From assembly GCA_905221605.1 (NCBI GenBank), contig CAJNDS010001347.1, positions 318,501 to 382,500 on the forward strand: a stretch of 64,000 nucleotides of DNA, read 5' to 3'. A program made the position numbers and the translations under genes. The DNA is from Symbiodinium natans (taxonomy: Eukaryota; Sar; Dinophyceae; Suessiales; Symbiodiniaceae). The notes under the pieces were generated by a model. That model was not told where the DNA came from. It worked only from the letters and a program-made list of their open reading frames with translations, and ran no database searches. Shown in pieces: positions 1-10,645 of this stretch (its first letter is position 1; each line of letters starts with the position of its first letter).

Positions 1-883
1 GGGCTGAGGAGGCCTCTGACCACGAGGGTAAGTCTGGGGCCCAGGACGGCAGCGTTTCGGAGATGATGGCACCGCCATGTTGGAGGAGCAGGCTGATGAT
101 GGTAGAATCTGACAGGCGCCCACAGGGATGCATAGATCGGAGACGTGCCGCAGCGGCCTCAGGCCGAAGCAAAGCCCAGCGCAGCTCACGGATGAGTCTT
201 TGTCCTGCGTCGGACTGGAGCCAGGCTGTGAGGGAAGAAGATGAATTACGGAGTGGCGGTCGGTCATCAACCTGACCTTCCCCGGGCATATCGCCGTCAG
301 CAGCTGGCAGAGCAGCACGGCACAAAGCTAGCCAAGTGGTAGTGCGTGCCTGGTAAGCCTGCCGAAGTTTCCGGAGGCCGAGCAGCAGGCACTGCGTGAG
401 GCGTACCGCGGGAAGAATGGCAGTCCGACTCTTGGACAAGAGCTGGAGTTCATGCTGCAAGGCCCCCGGCTGGCGAAGGGTGGCATAGAGCTCGAGCTCT
501 GCTTGTCGCAGGCTGTCTGCCTCGAGGGGGGACAGGTTGCACAGCGATACCCCCAGGAAGCGGGGGATGACACCCCGGTACGCCAGATCACTACCTCTTT
601 CCCGGTTGGTGGCGACTCTGCTGCTGCCGGCCACATCGGTGGAAAGATTGGCTTCCCAGCCCGGAAGGGGAACGAGCCAACGCCAAGCTGAGAGCACTGG
701 CCAACGCACCGCAGCTCCATCGGAGCAGGGAGGAGGAAGGGATGTTGGAGCAGTGGAATGCAGGCGTTGGCGCCACGTGTGGGCGGCAGCTTGTAGGGCG
801 GGAAGCGGCTGGATTGCTTGGAGCTCTGCCTCTACGTCATCACGCAGGATGTCTACTAATGGAGCCATTGCGGGGCAGGCCAT
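1..883 (-). CDS. Partial hypothetical protein, 3' end outside window; possible Ulp1/C48-like protease start
   Basis: An uninterrupted frame runs from ATG at 883 to the left edge of the window (about 294 codons, no stop reached). An in-frame TAA at 890-892, made by the telomere-type repeat, sits just upstream; a second ATG lies at 868. The N-terminal part is rich in Leu, Ala and Arg with long helical stretches (for example SPLEADSLRQAELELYATL). Near the window edge the segment GRLSDSTIISLLLQ resembles the N-terminal motif of Ulp1-type cysteine peptidases (a Leu-x-Asp-x-x-Ile substrate-binding motif), which are common in large mobile elements of protists. The His-Asp-Cys triad would lie beyond position 1, so this family call is weak. 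Single-exon structure and GC-rich codon use resemble the retroelement at 10.6 kb. Confidence 0.6.
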   Translation of the reverse strand, partial: MACPAMAPLVDILRDDVEAELQAIQPLPALQAAAHTWRQRLHSTAPTSLPPPCSDGAAVRWPVLSAWRWLVPLPGWEANLSTDVAGSSRVATNRERGSDLAYRGVIPRFLGVSLCNLSPLEADSLRQAELELYATLRQPGALQHELQLLSKSRTAILPAVRLTQCLLLGLRKLRQAYQARTTTWLALCRAALPAADGDMPGEGQVDDRPPLRNSSSSLTAWLQSDAGQRLIRELRWALLRPEAAAARLRSMHPCGRLSDSTIISLLLQHGGAIISETLPSWAPDLPSWSEASSA

Positions 884-1080
884 GACGGTTTAGGGTTTAG
901 GGTTTAGGGTTTAGGGTTTAGGGTTTAGGGTTTGGGGTTTAGGGTTTAGGGTTTAGGGTTTAGGGGTCTAGGGTTTAGGGTTTAGGGTTTTTTATCGTTT
1001 AGGGTTTAGGGTTTAGGGTTTAGGCTTAGGGGTTAGGGTTTAGGGTTTAGGGTCTAGGGTGTTTAAGTACTGAAGGCTCC

Positions 1081-1198
1081 TTAGGGTGCAGGCTTTCGGG
1101 GCGATAGGGAATGGCATTCGTCCCTGTAGCACAAGCATAGCTGTAGCCAGAGCACGGACGCCAGCCAGGCTCATTGACCACATTTCGAAGCCTGCACG
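1081..1198 (-). CDS. Exon-like island, product unknown
   Basis: A 118-base island between TTTAGGG tracts is open on minus and reads RAGFEMWSMSLAGVRALATA followed by a hydrophobic continuation. No clear splice sites, so coding status rests on composition only. Confidence 0.3.
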
Positions 1199-1377
1199 GT
1201 TAGGGTTTAGGGTTTAGGGTTTAGGGTTTAGGGTTTAGGGTTTAGGGTTTAGGGTTTAGGGTTTAGGGTTTAGGGTTCAGGGTTTAGGGTTCAGGGTTCA
1301 GGGTTTAGGGTTCCGGGTTTAGGGCTTAGGGTTTAAGAGATTTGGGTTTTGGTTTTAGGGCCTAGGGCTTAGGGGGA

Positions 1378-1468
1378 CCAATTCAGTGAATCCAGCAAGT
1401 CACCGACTCCGCATCTCTGCCCTGCGCGGCAGGGCAGAGTCAGTGATTTGCGGGCTTCAGTGAACTGG
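1378..1468. repeat. 91-base foldback palindrome
   Basis: Left arm CCAATTCAGTGAATCC pairs with right arm GGCTTC..GAACTGG across the whole 91 bases; the centre is a perfect GC-rich hairpin (CTCTGCCCTGC / GCAGGGCAGAG). TTTAGGG lies to the left and CCCTAAA to the right, so repeat orientation also flips here. It could be a small inverted-repeat element or a structured RNA; no coding frame. Confidence 0.75.
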
Positions 1469-2439
1469 AAGCCCTGAACCCTAAACCCTAAACCCTAAAC
1501 CCTAAACCCTAAACCCTAAACCCCAAACCCCAAACCCCTAAACCGCAATCTGTTTAGGGTTTAAGGTGCTTAAAGCTAAGAAAGCTAAGGGCTTAGAGCT
1601 CAGGACTTCTCTCGTCTTAAGGCTGCAGGTGCGACATAGCGGGACAAGAGGAGCAGCGCGGAACATCGCCGCACTCTGAAGCTGCGAGGACTGCTGGGTT
1701 TAGGGGTTAGGGGTTTAGGGGTTTAGGGGTTTAGGGTTTAGGGTTTAGGGTTTAAGGGTTGAGGTGTTGAGGGGTTTAGGGTTTAGGGTTTGAAGAGTTT
1801 CGGGCGGATGCACTAGGAGAGGAACGGTGCTCACACATGGCAGGTCTGGGGCACTTGCTGGGCCTAACCCCTCAACGAGAGAAACCAATGGATAGGACTT
1901 GGGGTTTAGGGTTTAGGGTTTCTCTAGGCCCCAAAACCCAAAACCAATGCTTAGGAACTTAGGCCAGGAGAAATAAAATCCTATAAGTCCTGAACTCTCA
2001 ACCTTCAACCCTGAACCCTGACACTAAACCCTGAACCTCCAAACCTCTACGTAAACCCTAAACCCTAAACCCTGCAAGCATGCCTATGTAGCTACAGAAG
2101 ATGGTAGCGCTGGTAGCGACCAGAGCGGTCCTGGAAAGATAATTTCGGTCGTGGGGTTCAGGGTCTGGGCTTAGGGTGCAGGTTTGTAAAGGGCTAAGAA
2201 GGTCCGTAGGATTCAGGGCTGTAGAGTTGGTCGACTTGATGCCAGTGAGGGAGATATTCCCCTCACAAAGGTCCCTTTAAGCTCTTCTTAGAGGTGATGA
2301 GGGTTTAGGGGTTTTTAGGGCTTATCCTTAAGGGCTTCACATTGCTGACATCTTAATATGATGGTCGTTCTTGATCCAGATTTGGCCAGAATTACAGGCT
2401 TTGGCAAGGCAAAGGGGATGAAGGTTTGGGGCTGAGGGT

Positions 2440-2592
2440 CATGAGCGCTTGCGGTTGCCCTTGCGTCCGAGCTGCTTCTTGCCGCATGCACTCTTGCAGC
2501 ATCGCAACAGATCCTCTGAGAACTACCAGACCTTTCAAACGCCTTAATGCTACAAGTGCGTTCGGTATTGATGTAGAAGACGAGCCGTCCAC
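2440..2592 (-). CDS. Exon-like island, product unknown
   Basis: About 50 codons open on minus, reading SSSTSIPNALVALRRLKGLV and then VAMLQECMRQEAART. The first in-frame codon after the upstream stop is GTG, so this would be internal coding sequence, not a gene start. Product not recognised. Confidence 0.35.
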
Positions 2593-2709
2593 AAGCGTTC
2601 CACCCTAAACCCGAAACCCGAAACCCGAAACCCTAAACCCTAAACCCTAAACCCTACACCCCTAACCCCTAAGCCCCAAACCCTAGCGCCCCGTCCTCCA
2701 CGCTCCCAC

Positions 2710-2770
2710 CTGCCATTTCTCCAAGGTGCCCTGCTGCGCTTTCCGCTCCAGGTAGATGGAGAACAAGAAC
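2710..2770 (-). CDS. Internal exon candidate with both splice sites
   Basis: Minus-strand acceptor CAAGTTGCAG precedes 61 nt reading FLFSIYLERKAQQGTLEKWQ, ending at donor CAG|GTGGGAG. Exon length, acceptor and donor are all conventional. Telomere-type tracts lie 15-40 bases away on both sides. Product unknown. Confidence 0.55.
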
Positions 2771-2795
2771 CTGCAACTTGAGGTGATCATGGTGT

Positions 2796-2938
2796 TAGGC
2801 TTAGGGTTTAGGGTTTAGGGTTTAGGGTTTAGGGTTTAGGGTTTAGGGTTTAGGGTTTAGGGTTTAGGGTCTAGGGTCTAGGGTCTAGGGTCTAGGGTTT
2901 AGGGTTTACGGTTCAGGGTTTAGGGTTTAGGGTTTCGG
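2796..2938 (+). repeat. TTTAGGG array with TCTAGGG variants
   Basis: Perfect heptamers followed by a local run of four TCTAGGG units, then heptamers again: one variant amplified within the array. Confidence 0.95.
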
Positions 2939-3216
2939 TCTAATTAGGGTTTAGGGTTTAGGGTCTAGGGTTCAGGGGTTGGGGGTGCACTTCGTTGGAT
3001 CTTAGGTTCTTGCAGGTTCTTCGAGCCCTAAGTCATAGGGTCGCGTCTACCACTTCTGTACCTCCTGTATACCCTATGCCAACTAAGGGAGCCTACATGA
3101 GAACCCTTCAAAGGCGGCTGCTAGGGACCATATCAAAGGCCCATAGAACTACCCCCTAAGATTTCCAGACCCAAGAGTAACCTAGTAATGCCAAAACCCT
3201 AAATAAGGGAACCTTA

Positions 3217-3250
3217 CCCCCCCCCCCCCCCCCAAAAAAAAAAAAAAAAA
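3217..3250. repeat. Poly-C/poly-A block
   Basis: About 17 C followed by about 18 A. Confidence 0.9.
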
Positions 3251-3398
3251 GGAATGAGCATCCGTGTACGGGATGCCAAAACCCTACGTGGGACTCTGTA
3301 CAGTTTAGTGGGTAAGAGCCATGAAATTGTAGGTAAAGAGAGTCCCAGGTAACCCTAAACCCTAAACCCTAAACCCCAAACCCTAAACCCTAAACCCA

Positions 3399-3503
3399 GA
3401 ACTGACGCAGCGAGCGCCTCGCCAAGAACCAGAGGAACTGGATGACCGAGCCAAGGATCACCCAGCGCCAAGAAAGCATGCCAAAAGCCTCGCTTCAACC
3501 GAG
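3399..3503 (+). CDS. Exon-like island, product unknown
   Basis: 35 codons open on plus, charged and low in hydrophobics: PRQEPEELDDRAKDHPAPRK. It runs directly into the poly-G block. No splice donor before the poly-G. Confidence 0.3.
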
Positions 3504-3510
3504 AGGGGGT

Positions 3511-3558
<48 letters not shown>

Positions 3559-3578
3559 GGGGGTTTAGGGTTTAAGGT

Positions 3579-3612
<34 letters not shown>
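3504..3612 (+). repeat. Long poly-G tracts around a telomere-type core
   Basis: Two G runs (about 48 and 33 bases) are separated by a short stretch with TTTAGGGTTTAAGG. Very strong G-quadruplex potential on plus; exact length is likely unreliable in any assembly. Confidence 0.9.
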
Positions 3613-3613
<1 letters not shown>

Positions 3614-4530
3614 GGGGTCGAGAGAGGGTCGGCTTGAGATCCTACCTAAACCGCAGCTTCCCAGAGGCTGAACGGGTCGACTAAACTGACAGGGTATACC
3701 TGTAACCCCAAATAGGTACAGTGTTATGGGCTAGACCTAGAAATTGAAGGGTAGTTGCTACTAAACTGTAGCTATTTGGGGTTCCAGGCAAACCCGCTCT
3801 GAATCTAGTCCCATAAGTCGTAGAAACTCTGCAAACCTTCGTCCTGGGGTGTATAGGGTGTACCTGAAGGCTCTGATGTAAGTCTTTTCGGGGTTATACC
3901 CTAAACCCTAAACCCTACGTACTACATTGGGTAGGCTGAGGGAGCAATTTCTTACACTGTAGGGTTTGGCATGTTGCCAGCGTTCCGGCTAAGCTAGCCC
4001 CCCCCCCCCCCCGGCTCTCCCCCCCGAAACCACCGCCTTCATGTCGTTGATGTGCACCTCTACCTGGCAGCATGCTCGACTTTGTCGGGTTTGGGGTTTA
4101 GGGTTTAGGGTTTAGAGTGGGTGGGAGGTGCTTAAACTCCTAAACAGGTTGGGCTTCGAGTCTTTGGGGCCCCAAAGCGCTAAAGAGGTTATGAAATGCT
4201 TCCGGCTGCATCAGGCTCGCAGAGGCTGGGCTCTTTGGGGTTTATGGAGACTATGGGGAGCATCAGCAACATCCCCCAGATGAGCGGCTGCAGGTGCCTT
4301 TGACTCTTCAGCAACTCTGAAGCCTAAACCCTAAACCAGAAGTTAAGCCTAAACCCTAAACCCTAAACCCTAAACACTAAACCCTAAACCCTAAACCCTA
4401 CGTGCTACATTGCAAGTGATGCGCATCCAGCGTCTCCGCAGTCTCTACGTCTGGATTCAGCTCCACATGGCCTCACAGGGCTTAAGGGTTATCGGGTCTA
4501 GGGTTGACAGGTAAGGCTTTAGGGTTGAGG

Positions 4531-4605
4531 TTTAGGGTTTAGGGTTTAGGGTTTAGGGTTTAGGGTTTAGGGTTTAGGGTTTAGGGTTTAGGGTTTGGGA
4601 TTAGG
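4531..4605 (+). repeat. TTTAGGG array
   Basis: About ten near-perfect units. Confidence 0.95.
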
Positions 4606-4858
4606 GATTAGGGTTTGGGGTTTAGGGGTCTTGGGTATCAGTCCAACTTCGCAAGTCTAGGGACCCCTCGGAAACTCGGGACCCCTCGGAAACTCGACTC
4701 ACCTGGTGACGAATTGAACCCTCACATGGCAATCAGCTTCATGGCCTCCTCGCAGTAAGAAACCCTAAACCCTAAACCCTACACCCTAAACCCTACACCC
4801 TAAACCGAAAACGGAGGGAATATGGACAACACACCCGGCAAGCAGCTGAGCTGTCCAG

Positions 4859-4945
4859 CTGAAGCGATGGTTTCATGATGCGAATGCTTCGGTGCATGAG
4901 GAGCTTCGTAAGGCTAAGTTTGGTGGTGCTGAAGCTGACCAGTGA
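4859..4945 (+). CDS. Terminal exon candidate with stop
   Basis: Acceptor GAGCTGTCCAG is followed by exactly 29 codons including TGA, reading LKRWFHDANASVHEELRKAK and ending GGAEADQ-stop. Amphipathic helical composition typical of real protein. A CCCTAAA tract begins a few bases after the stop, so 3' UTR sequence is absent or replaced. Confidence 0.5.
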   Translation: MKRWFHDANASVHEELRKAKFGGAEADQ

Positions 4946-5464
4946 ACCTTAAACCCTAAACCCTAAACCCTAAGCCCTAAGCCCTAAGCCCTAAACCCTA
5001 AACCCTAATCCCGAAAAGCTAAACCCTAAACCCTAAACCCTAAACCCTAAACCCTAAACCCTAAACCCCAACCCTGAAGGCCCTAAAAACTAAACCCTAA
5101 ACGACCTTTGGATCTGTTCTTTTCGGAACGAGGGCCCCTTCAAGGAGACATCCCAAGCCAAAAGCCGCTTAACAAGGGCCACGCAAAATACTAAATTGCA
5201 TAAGAACCCCCCCCCCCCCCCCCAGGGTTTAGGGCCAGTTTAGGGTTTAGGGTTTAGGGTTTAGGGTTTAGGGTTTAGGGTTTAGGGTTTAGGGTTTAGG
5301 GTGTAGGTTTTCCCCAACCCCCCGCCCCCCCCCACACCAACACAAAACATCTTGCTGATAAGGGCAATATCCGGATAACGTTCCTTCTTTTTGGTTGTTT
5401 CCTCAGCAACTTGCAGAAAAAGGGGTTCTTCCTACCCAACGGAAACTATGTTGTACAGTATATC

Positions 5465-5541
5465 ATATGACAGCAAATTATGTAACTCATTAAGCCCCAA
5501 GAAGTGTCCTGACATCTCGATCAGGACGTCCCTGGTCTCGT
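5465..5541 (-). CDS. Exon candidate with beta-strand-rich frame
   Basis: Textbook acceptor CATTCTTTGCAG opens a frame reading HVVIYNYETRDVLIEMSGHF. The alternation of hydrophobic and polar residues resembles one blade of a WD40 or similar beta-propeller, but one blade is too little for a family call. An alternative frame of the same island is also open (ARGDLQLRDQ). Confidence 0.5.
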
Positions 5542-6148
5542 AGTTGTAGATCACCACGTGCCTGCAAAGAATGGAACGCGTGGGAGAACCAGAGCATGCG
5601 TCGCGAAGAGCCAGGGAGTAGAATCTAGGGATGATTCAGGGTTGTGCGTGGGACCACCCACTCACTTTACGTGTCTCCGGTTCCATACCCTCCAGCCCTA
5701 AACCCCTCACAGTTGATTGTGAAAAAGGCTTCCTGGCCACTTAGGGTTTAGGGTTTAGGGTTCAGGGTTCAGGGTTTAGGGTTTAGTGTAGTTGTGAGGC
5801 AGCAGAGCGGATTCTGCGAAAAGTATCCTAATTACCGGCACCCTGCCCAACTTCTCCCCAACCCAAGATAAGGCCCGAGCATTCCTTGCTTTCTAGCCTG
5901 ACAACCCTGTGAAAAAATGCGAAATTCTTTTCCGTCTTAAACCCAATGAAGGAAAAATATCCCAAGGGCCTACCTAGCTTGGGGTTGGCTAGTAAGGTTT
6001 AGGTTTGGGGAAACCCTAAGCCCCAAGCCCTAAACCCTAAACCCTAAGACCTCAACCTAAGCCCTATAAGCCCTAAGCCCTAAACCCTGAACCCGAAACC
6101 CTAAACCCGAAACCCTAAACTCTACACCCGAAACCCTAAACCGTAAAC

Positions 6149-6244
6149 GCGCGGCCTCAGCTTTCCGTCCACTTTGGATATCTCGATCCGTTCTGTGGGC
6201 CGCAGCTCGATGGAGTCTGGACCGATCTTGGTCCAGTATCCTTG
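6149..6244 (-). CDS. Exon candidate bounded by splice sites
   Basis: Acceptor GGCTACAG, then 32 codons reading YWTKIGPDSIELRPTERIEI and SKVDGKLRPR, ending at donor CGC|GTTTACGG, which runs into telomere-type repeat within about 8 bases. Phase 0 at both ends. Product not recognised. Confidence 0.5.
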
Positions 6245-6565
6245 CTGTAGCCGAGTTAGGGTTTAGGGTTTAGGGCTTAGGGTTTAGGGTTGGGGGTTTG
6301 GGTTTTAGGGTTTTAGGGCTTAGGTTTAGGCGTTTTACGGATTTACTGTTTTGCGGTTTTAGGGCTTCAGGGTTAAGGGTTTAGAGTACTAGCTAAGGTT
6401 TTAGGGGTCGTCGGGTACGGTTTTAGGGTTTAGGGTTTCGGGTGTTAGGGTTTAGGGTTTGGGGTCAATGGCGTGGCTTTAAAGTGTCGACTTTCCGTGC
6501 CAAGGTTTTGGGCTCAGGGCTATTAAGACCTAAAGCCCAAGCCCCACAGTCTAAACCCCAAAGCC

Positions 6566-6689
6566 TACAGGGTGGGGCCCCCTTACTATACTAACTGTAG
6601 TTAAGGGACTTATAACCTAACTTAGGGTCCTTATAACCCAATTTAGGGCCCTTATAACTCTACTTATAACTAGGGGGCCCCACCCTGTA
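6566..6689. repeat. Inverted-repeat element (foldback, 124 bp)
   Basis: Ends are a near-perfect inverted repeat, TACAGGGTGGGGCCCCCT and its complement. The interior is AT-rich with repeated CTTATAAC motifs. No coding capacity; MITE-like. Confidence 0.8.
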
Positions 6690-7171
6690 CCCCCCATAAG
6701 TATCAAGGTTAACGGTCCACTACAAGCACACAGCGCCTGGCTCAGAATCCTGGGGCCAAGTGACTGCGGACGCCTGCGCCGATTTTCCGGCCGAAGGCGC
6801 TGATCCCTGGAAGATTTAGGGTATAGGTTAGGGATAGGGCCTTAAACCCTTGCACCCTAGAAGGCCCTAAACCGTAACCCCTAAACCCTAAACCCTGAAC
6901 TTCCTAAACCCTGATTAGCCACCTTCCGAAACCTTGCACCCTAATTAGACACGAACGCGAACGCAGGCCTGGAGACAGGCCGCCACATCATAGACCCCAC
7001 TCCCCGCTCCCACAAGTAGGGGGTTTTAGGATTTGGGGTTGAGGGACCCCAAAACCCTAAACCCTAAACCCCACACCCTAAACCCCAACCCCCAAACCCT
7101 AAACCCTAGACCCTAAACCCCAAACCCTAAACCCTAAACCCCAAACCCTAAACCCTAAACCCTTTTTTTGG

Positions 7172-7249
7172 GCCTCGCGATGCGCTGGGCGGTTGCCATG
7201 TGAAGACCTGCTCATCCTCTTCGTCGAATGCCTGGACCTGCTTGTCGCG
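7172..7249 (-). CDS. Exon-like island, acidic frame
   Basis: Open on minus reading DKQVQAFDEEDEQVFTWQPP. Possible acceptor AAGCAG|GTCC and possible donor GAGCAG|GTCTTC. TTTAGGG array begins immediately upstream at 7250. Confidence 0.45.
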
Positions 7250-7384
7250 GTTTAGGGTTTAGGGTTTAGGGTTTAGGGTTTAGGGTTTAGGGTTTAGGGT
7301 TTAGGGTTTAGGGTTTAGGGTTTAGGGTTTAGGGTTTAGGGCTTAAGCTTTAGGGTTGAGGGTTTGGGGTTTGGGGTTTAGGGT
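7250..7384 (+). repeat. Long TTTAGGG array
   Basis: About fifteen near-perfect units, then degenerate TTTGGGG variants. Confidence 0.97.
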
Positions 7385-7386
7385 TG

Positions 7387-7544
7387 CCCTACTACCCCTC
7401 CCATCCCCCCCTTAGGTTCCTCCTTAAATGACCTTAAGTAGGCTTCATTAACCCTTTAACCCTTAACCCTAAACCCTCCACCCTCTGGCCTGAATTTTGG
7501 GAGGAACCTAGCCGGGGAGCAGCATAGAGGGGGTGTAGTAGGGG
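7387..7544. repeat. Inverted-repeat element related to the 54.6-kb foldback
   Basis: Left CCCTACTACCCCTCCC with TAGGTTCCTCC; right GGAGGAACCTA with GGGGGTGTAGTAGGGG. The centre contains CCCTTTAACCCTTAACCCTAAACCC, a worn telomere-type tract. Confidence 0.65.
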
Positions 7545-7689
7545 CCATCGCCCCTGTCAGGGTGCAAGTCTCTTTCGGAACCACCCGAGGGGGAGGAGGG
7601 GCCTTGACTTGTAGCGACGGGCGGAACCCCTGAGCCCCTAAGCTGCGTAAACCCTAGTGTAATTTAGGGTTTGGGGTTTGGGGTTTGGG

Positions 7690-8033
7690 GTTTGGGCTGC
7701 CCTGATGGCATTCTCCTTCATATCCTTTATGAAAAACCTCATACGAGGATTTTCGGCCATAACCAGCCATCGAGCATAATCGATCAGGGCATGCCGAACG
7801 CCTAAGGCATTCGGCAAACGTGTTCCTTTTGCTTGCTTGTACGAGGATTTTCCACATAGGGGTAGTCGCGCATGAGCTCGTGAAAAATGGCGCCTGGGAT
7901 GATCTGGGCGTGCGAGGTTGCCACTCCAATTCAAAGGGAGTTTGCTATCCACCTCATCATCTTCGACCGCGTCTCGAAGTGAAAATGGCCATACTGCCGC
8001 AGACTGCCGGAACGCACTTGCAAGATCGGACAT
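7690..8033 (-). pseudogene. Frameshifted or multi-exon coding fragment
   Basis: From ATG at 8033 one frame reads MSDLASAFRQSAAVWPFSLR; a second frame across the middle reads HFETRSKMMRWIANS and then GAIFHELMRDYPYVENPR; the first frame resumes with NALGVRHALIDYARWLVMAE and FFIKDMKENAIRAA. Good protein-like text in alternating frames suggests indels in a decayed gene or very short introns. The lower end stops abruptly at a TTTGGGG tract. No family recognised. Confidence 0.45.
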
Positions 8034-8180
8034 GTCCAGCGCGGCCAACCCGTTTAGGATTTAGGGTTTAGAGTTTAGGGCTGTCGCTAAGGTGAACTCC
8101 CTCCATGGCACCTTCCCCAAAACCGAGTCCCTAGACCTGAGGCCCCACCAAATCCGGAATCCTAGAACGCCGAACCCCAA

Positions 8181-8277
8181 GGGTCCATGTACCCAAAGAG
8201 GGAATACTTGCGCTTTAAGGTGCCTCCTATTTAGGGACTTCAGGGCCCAAGTGTCTCATAATAAGGTACATGGACCC
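8181..8277. repeat. Short inverted-repeat element
   Basis: Perfect 13-base terminal inverted repeat GGGTCCATGTACC / GGTACATGGACCC, about 97 bp in total, non-coding interior. Confidence 0.7.
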
Positions 8278-8530
8278 CTCGGGGAAGCTCACAAAATAGT
8301 GAGCACAGTTGTTTCCAGACCATCTAAGTGGACGGGCGAGAAGAGTAGAATAGTCATAACAATCACTCATCCACACACGCACACACCTACACTTGTTAAA
8401 CCTCTGGCACGAATCCCAAAGCCTCCTAACCCTAAACCCTAAACCCTAAACCCTAAACCCTAAACCCTAAACCCTAAACCCTCGAGCACTTCCTAGATGC
8501 AGCTCTACCGACCTTTGCCATCGCTGGATT

Positions 8531-8584
8531 TTAGCGGGCCTTCACACGCTGGTCTTCCCGCCCTTTGGTCAGGATGTGGAAAAG
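8531..8584 (-). CDS. Short terminal-exon-like frame
   Basis: Open on minus: LFHILTKGREDQRVKAR followed by TAA. Short, so chance is possible. Confidence 0.3.
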   Translation of the reverse strand, partial: LFHILTKGREDQRVKAR

Positions 8585-9439
8585 ACGCCTGGGGCTTGGA
8601 GTTTAGGTTTGGAGTTTAAGGTTTGGGGTTTGAGGTCTATGGGGTGGGGTGTAAGGCTTTGGGGCCTGAACCCGACCCCAAGACCAAATCAAAGCTCGAA
8701 ACAACTCTTGCCCAAAGAGGGTATGGAAACACCAAACCCTAAACCAGGCGTTGGCAGTAAGGATTAAGGGCTCGAGCGGTTGCACAAGCGAGCGTTTAGG
8801 TTGTTGGGGCTTTGGGTTTAGGATTGAGGGTTTAGGGAAGAAACATAATTGGTCACAAGGATCAAAACTACATAATGGGCTTGGGTTTAGGCTTGAGGCT
8901 TCGGGTTTTGCCTTAGGGCTAAAGGTCTGAGGGTTGAAGGGCTTCGGGGGCGACCCTCAACCCCAACCCCTAAACCCCAAACCCTAAACCCTAAAGTGCT
9001 TAGGGCTCAAGGGGCTCCGCAGTTGGGGGACCAGGCAGTTTGGAGGCTTAGGGTTTGGGGTTTAGCATGTCAAAACCCAAAACCCTAAACGCTACACCCT
9101 GGGTTTAGGGTGCGGGGGCTTGCTCCCCCTAAACCCTAACCCTAAACCCTAAACCCTAAACCCTAAACCCTAAACCCTAAACCCTAAACCCTAAACCCTT
9201 CTGAGAGCCCAACCCCCCCGCCGCCAGCCGGCGATGCGCCAGGACTGGGTGAGAGAATTAGGGTTTAGGGTTTAGGGTTTAGGGTTGGCTTAGCATGGTG
9301 CCACCGACACCCCTGAACCCGACATCCAAAACTCTCTCATCCCTAATATACACCCACAACTCTAAACCCTGAACCAGTTTAGCTGGGTTCATCCAAGTCG
9401 TGAGGTTGAAGGCTCAGGGTTTCGGATTTTAGGGCTTGA

Positions 9440-9860
9440 GGTAGGGTTCGGTCCAGCCCCTGGTAGGCCCTACAATTATCGCGGCCCAGCCAATTTCTAA
9501 ATGTGGTATTAAACTCCTAGACCACAAGTGTCCATGCCATTTTCATCCCGGGCCCGGGCAGGGTACATAGGCCGGCCATACCACTATACTCCTCAAGGCA
9601 AGTGGAACACAAGCCCTTGAAGGGTTCCTTTCTACTCCCTCTTACAGGTTGTATAGGGAAATGTTGGGGTACTTAGTTCCCTCTACTTCCCTGGTTGGAA
9701 TCGGCAAGTTGTTGCAGTAGGCTATCGAAGTGGCGGGTCGTTATTCTTTGCACTGTGTGGAGGGGCATGGCTGAATCCCTAAACCCGTTTCTTCATCAAC
9801 ATTAGTGGGGTATTACGAATAGGGCCCCTGTATAGCCCTAAACCTAAACCCTAAATCCTC
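9440..9860. other. Gene-free stretch
   Basis: Complex sequence without telomere-type tracts and without a convincing frame or inverted-repeat structure. Nothing recognised. Confidence 0.5.
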
Positions 9861-10010
9861 TGTGTATATATGTATATACATAACCATGCGTATATGCAGA
9901 GTTGTTGTTTTTCACATTAACGCTTTTACGGGATCACCTTCGTCCGCAGCGCCACCATCGCCAACGATAATCAAGCAGTGGTCCTACAAGGCGGGCGCAC
10001 CGGAAAACTG

Positions 10011-10158
10011 GAGCTGGTTATCAACGGTCTTTAAGGATGCATCCCAAGAGGGTTTATGGTTCATATACCCTCATAGGGGTTATAGAGCTGGTTTTCAACG
10101 GTCTTTAAGGATGCATGCCAAGAGGGTTTATGGTTCATATACCCTCATAGGGGTTATA
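10011..10158. repeat. 74-bp tandem duplication
   Basis: Two copies (10011-10084, 10085-10158) differ at only a few positions; each holds GTTTATGGTTCATATACCC. It lies downstream of the retroelement 3' end. Confidence 0.9.
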
Positions 10159-10486
10159 GTAGTATCGGGTATATGACCCCAATTTTAGGGTTGACTTGGT
10201 CCCCTCAAACCTCATTGGGTTAAGGGTTTGGGGCTGACGGTGCTTGTGAACAAGCCCAACAAAATGCGGCACGGCCAAAGCCCCGCGTCCAACCTGTTTG
10301 TGAGTCTCGCGCCCGACACCCGGTGATGTAGGATGCGTCCACCCCACCATCAGAAGGCAGAGAGCAAGGCGGCCGTAGGGCGAACCCCCGACACCTGCAG
10401 GAGTCCCCGGCGTCCCGCAAGACCTCCAGCCCCATGCTTGCCGATGGGCCGTAGCAGCGTGTGCTACTTTACAAGCTACGCGCAAG

Positions 10487-10548
10487 AAGCTTGACGGACC
10501 CAAGCGGAGGTCAGAGGAAGCTCGACGAGCCCAAGCAGAGGTCAGGTG
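10487..10548. repeat. 31-bp tandem duplication in the retroelement 3' UTR
   Basis: Copies starting at 10487 and 10518 share AAGCTYGACGRRCCCAAGCR. Confidence 0.8.
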
Positions 10549-10645
10549 CGAAAAGGGCCAGGCAGGCCGGGCACAGAGGGCAAGCAAGATAAGCAAGGGC
10601 AGAGGTCTGCTCTGTCACGGGCGCCCAGCTTGGGAGCATTCGGGA

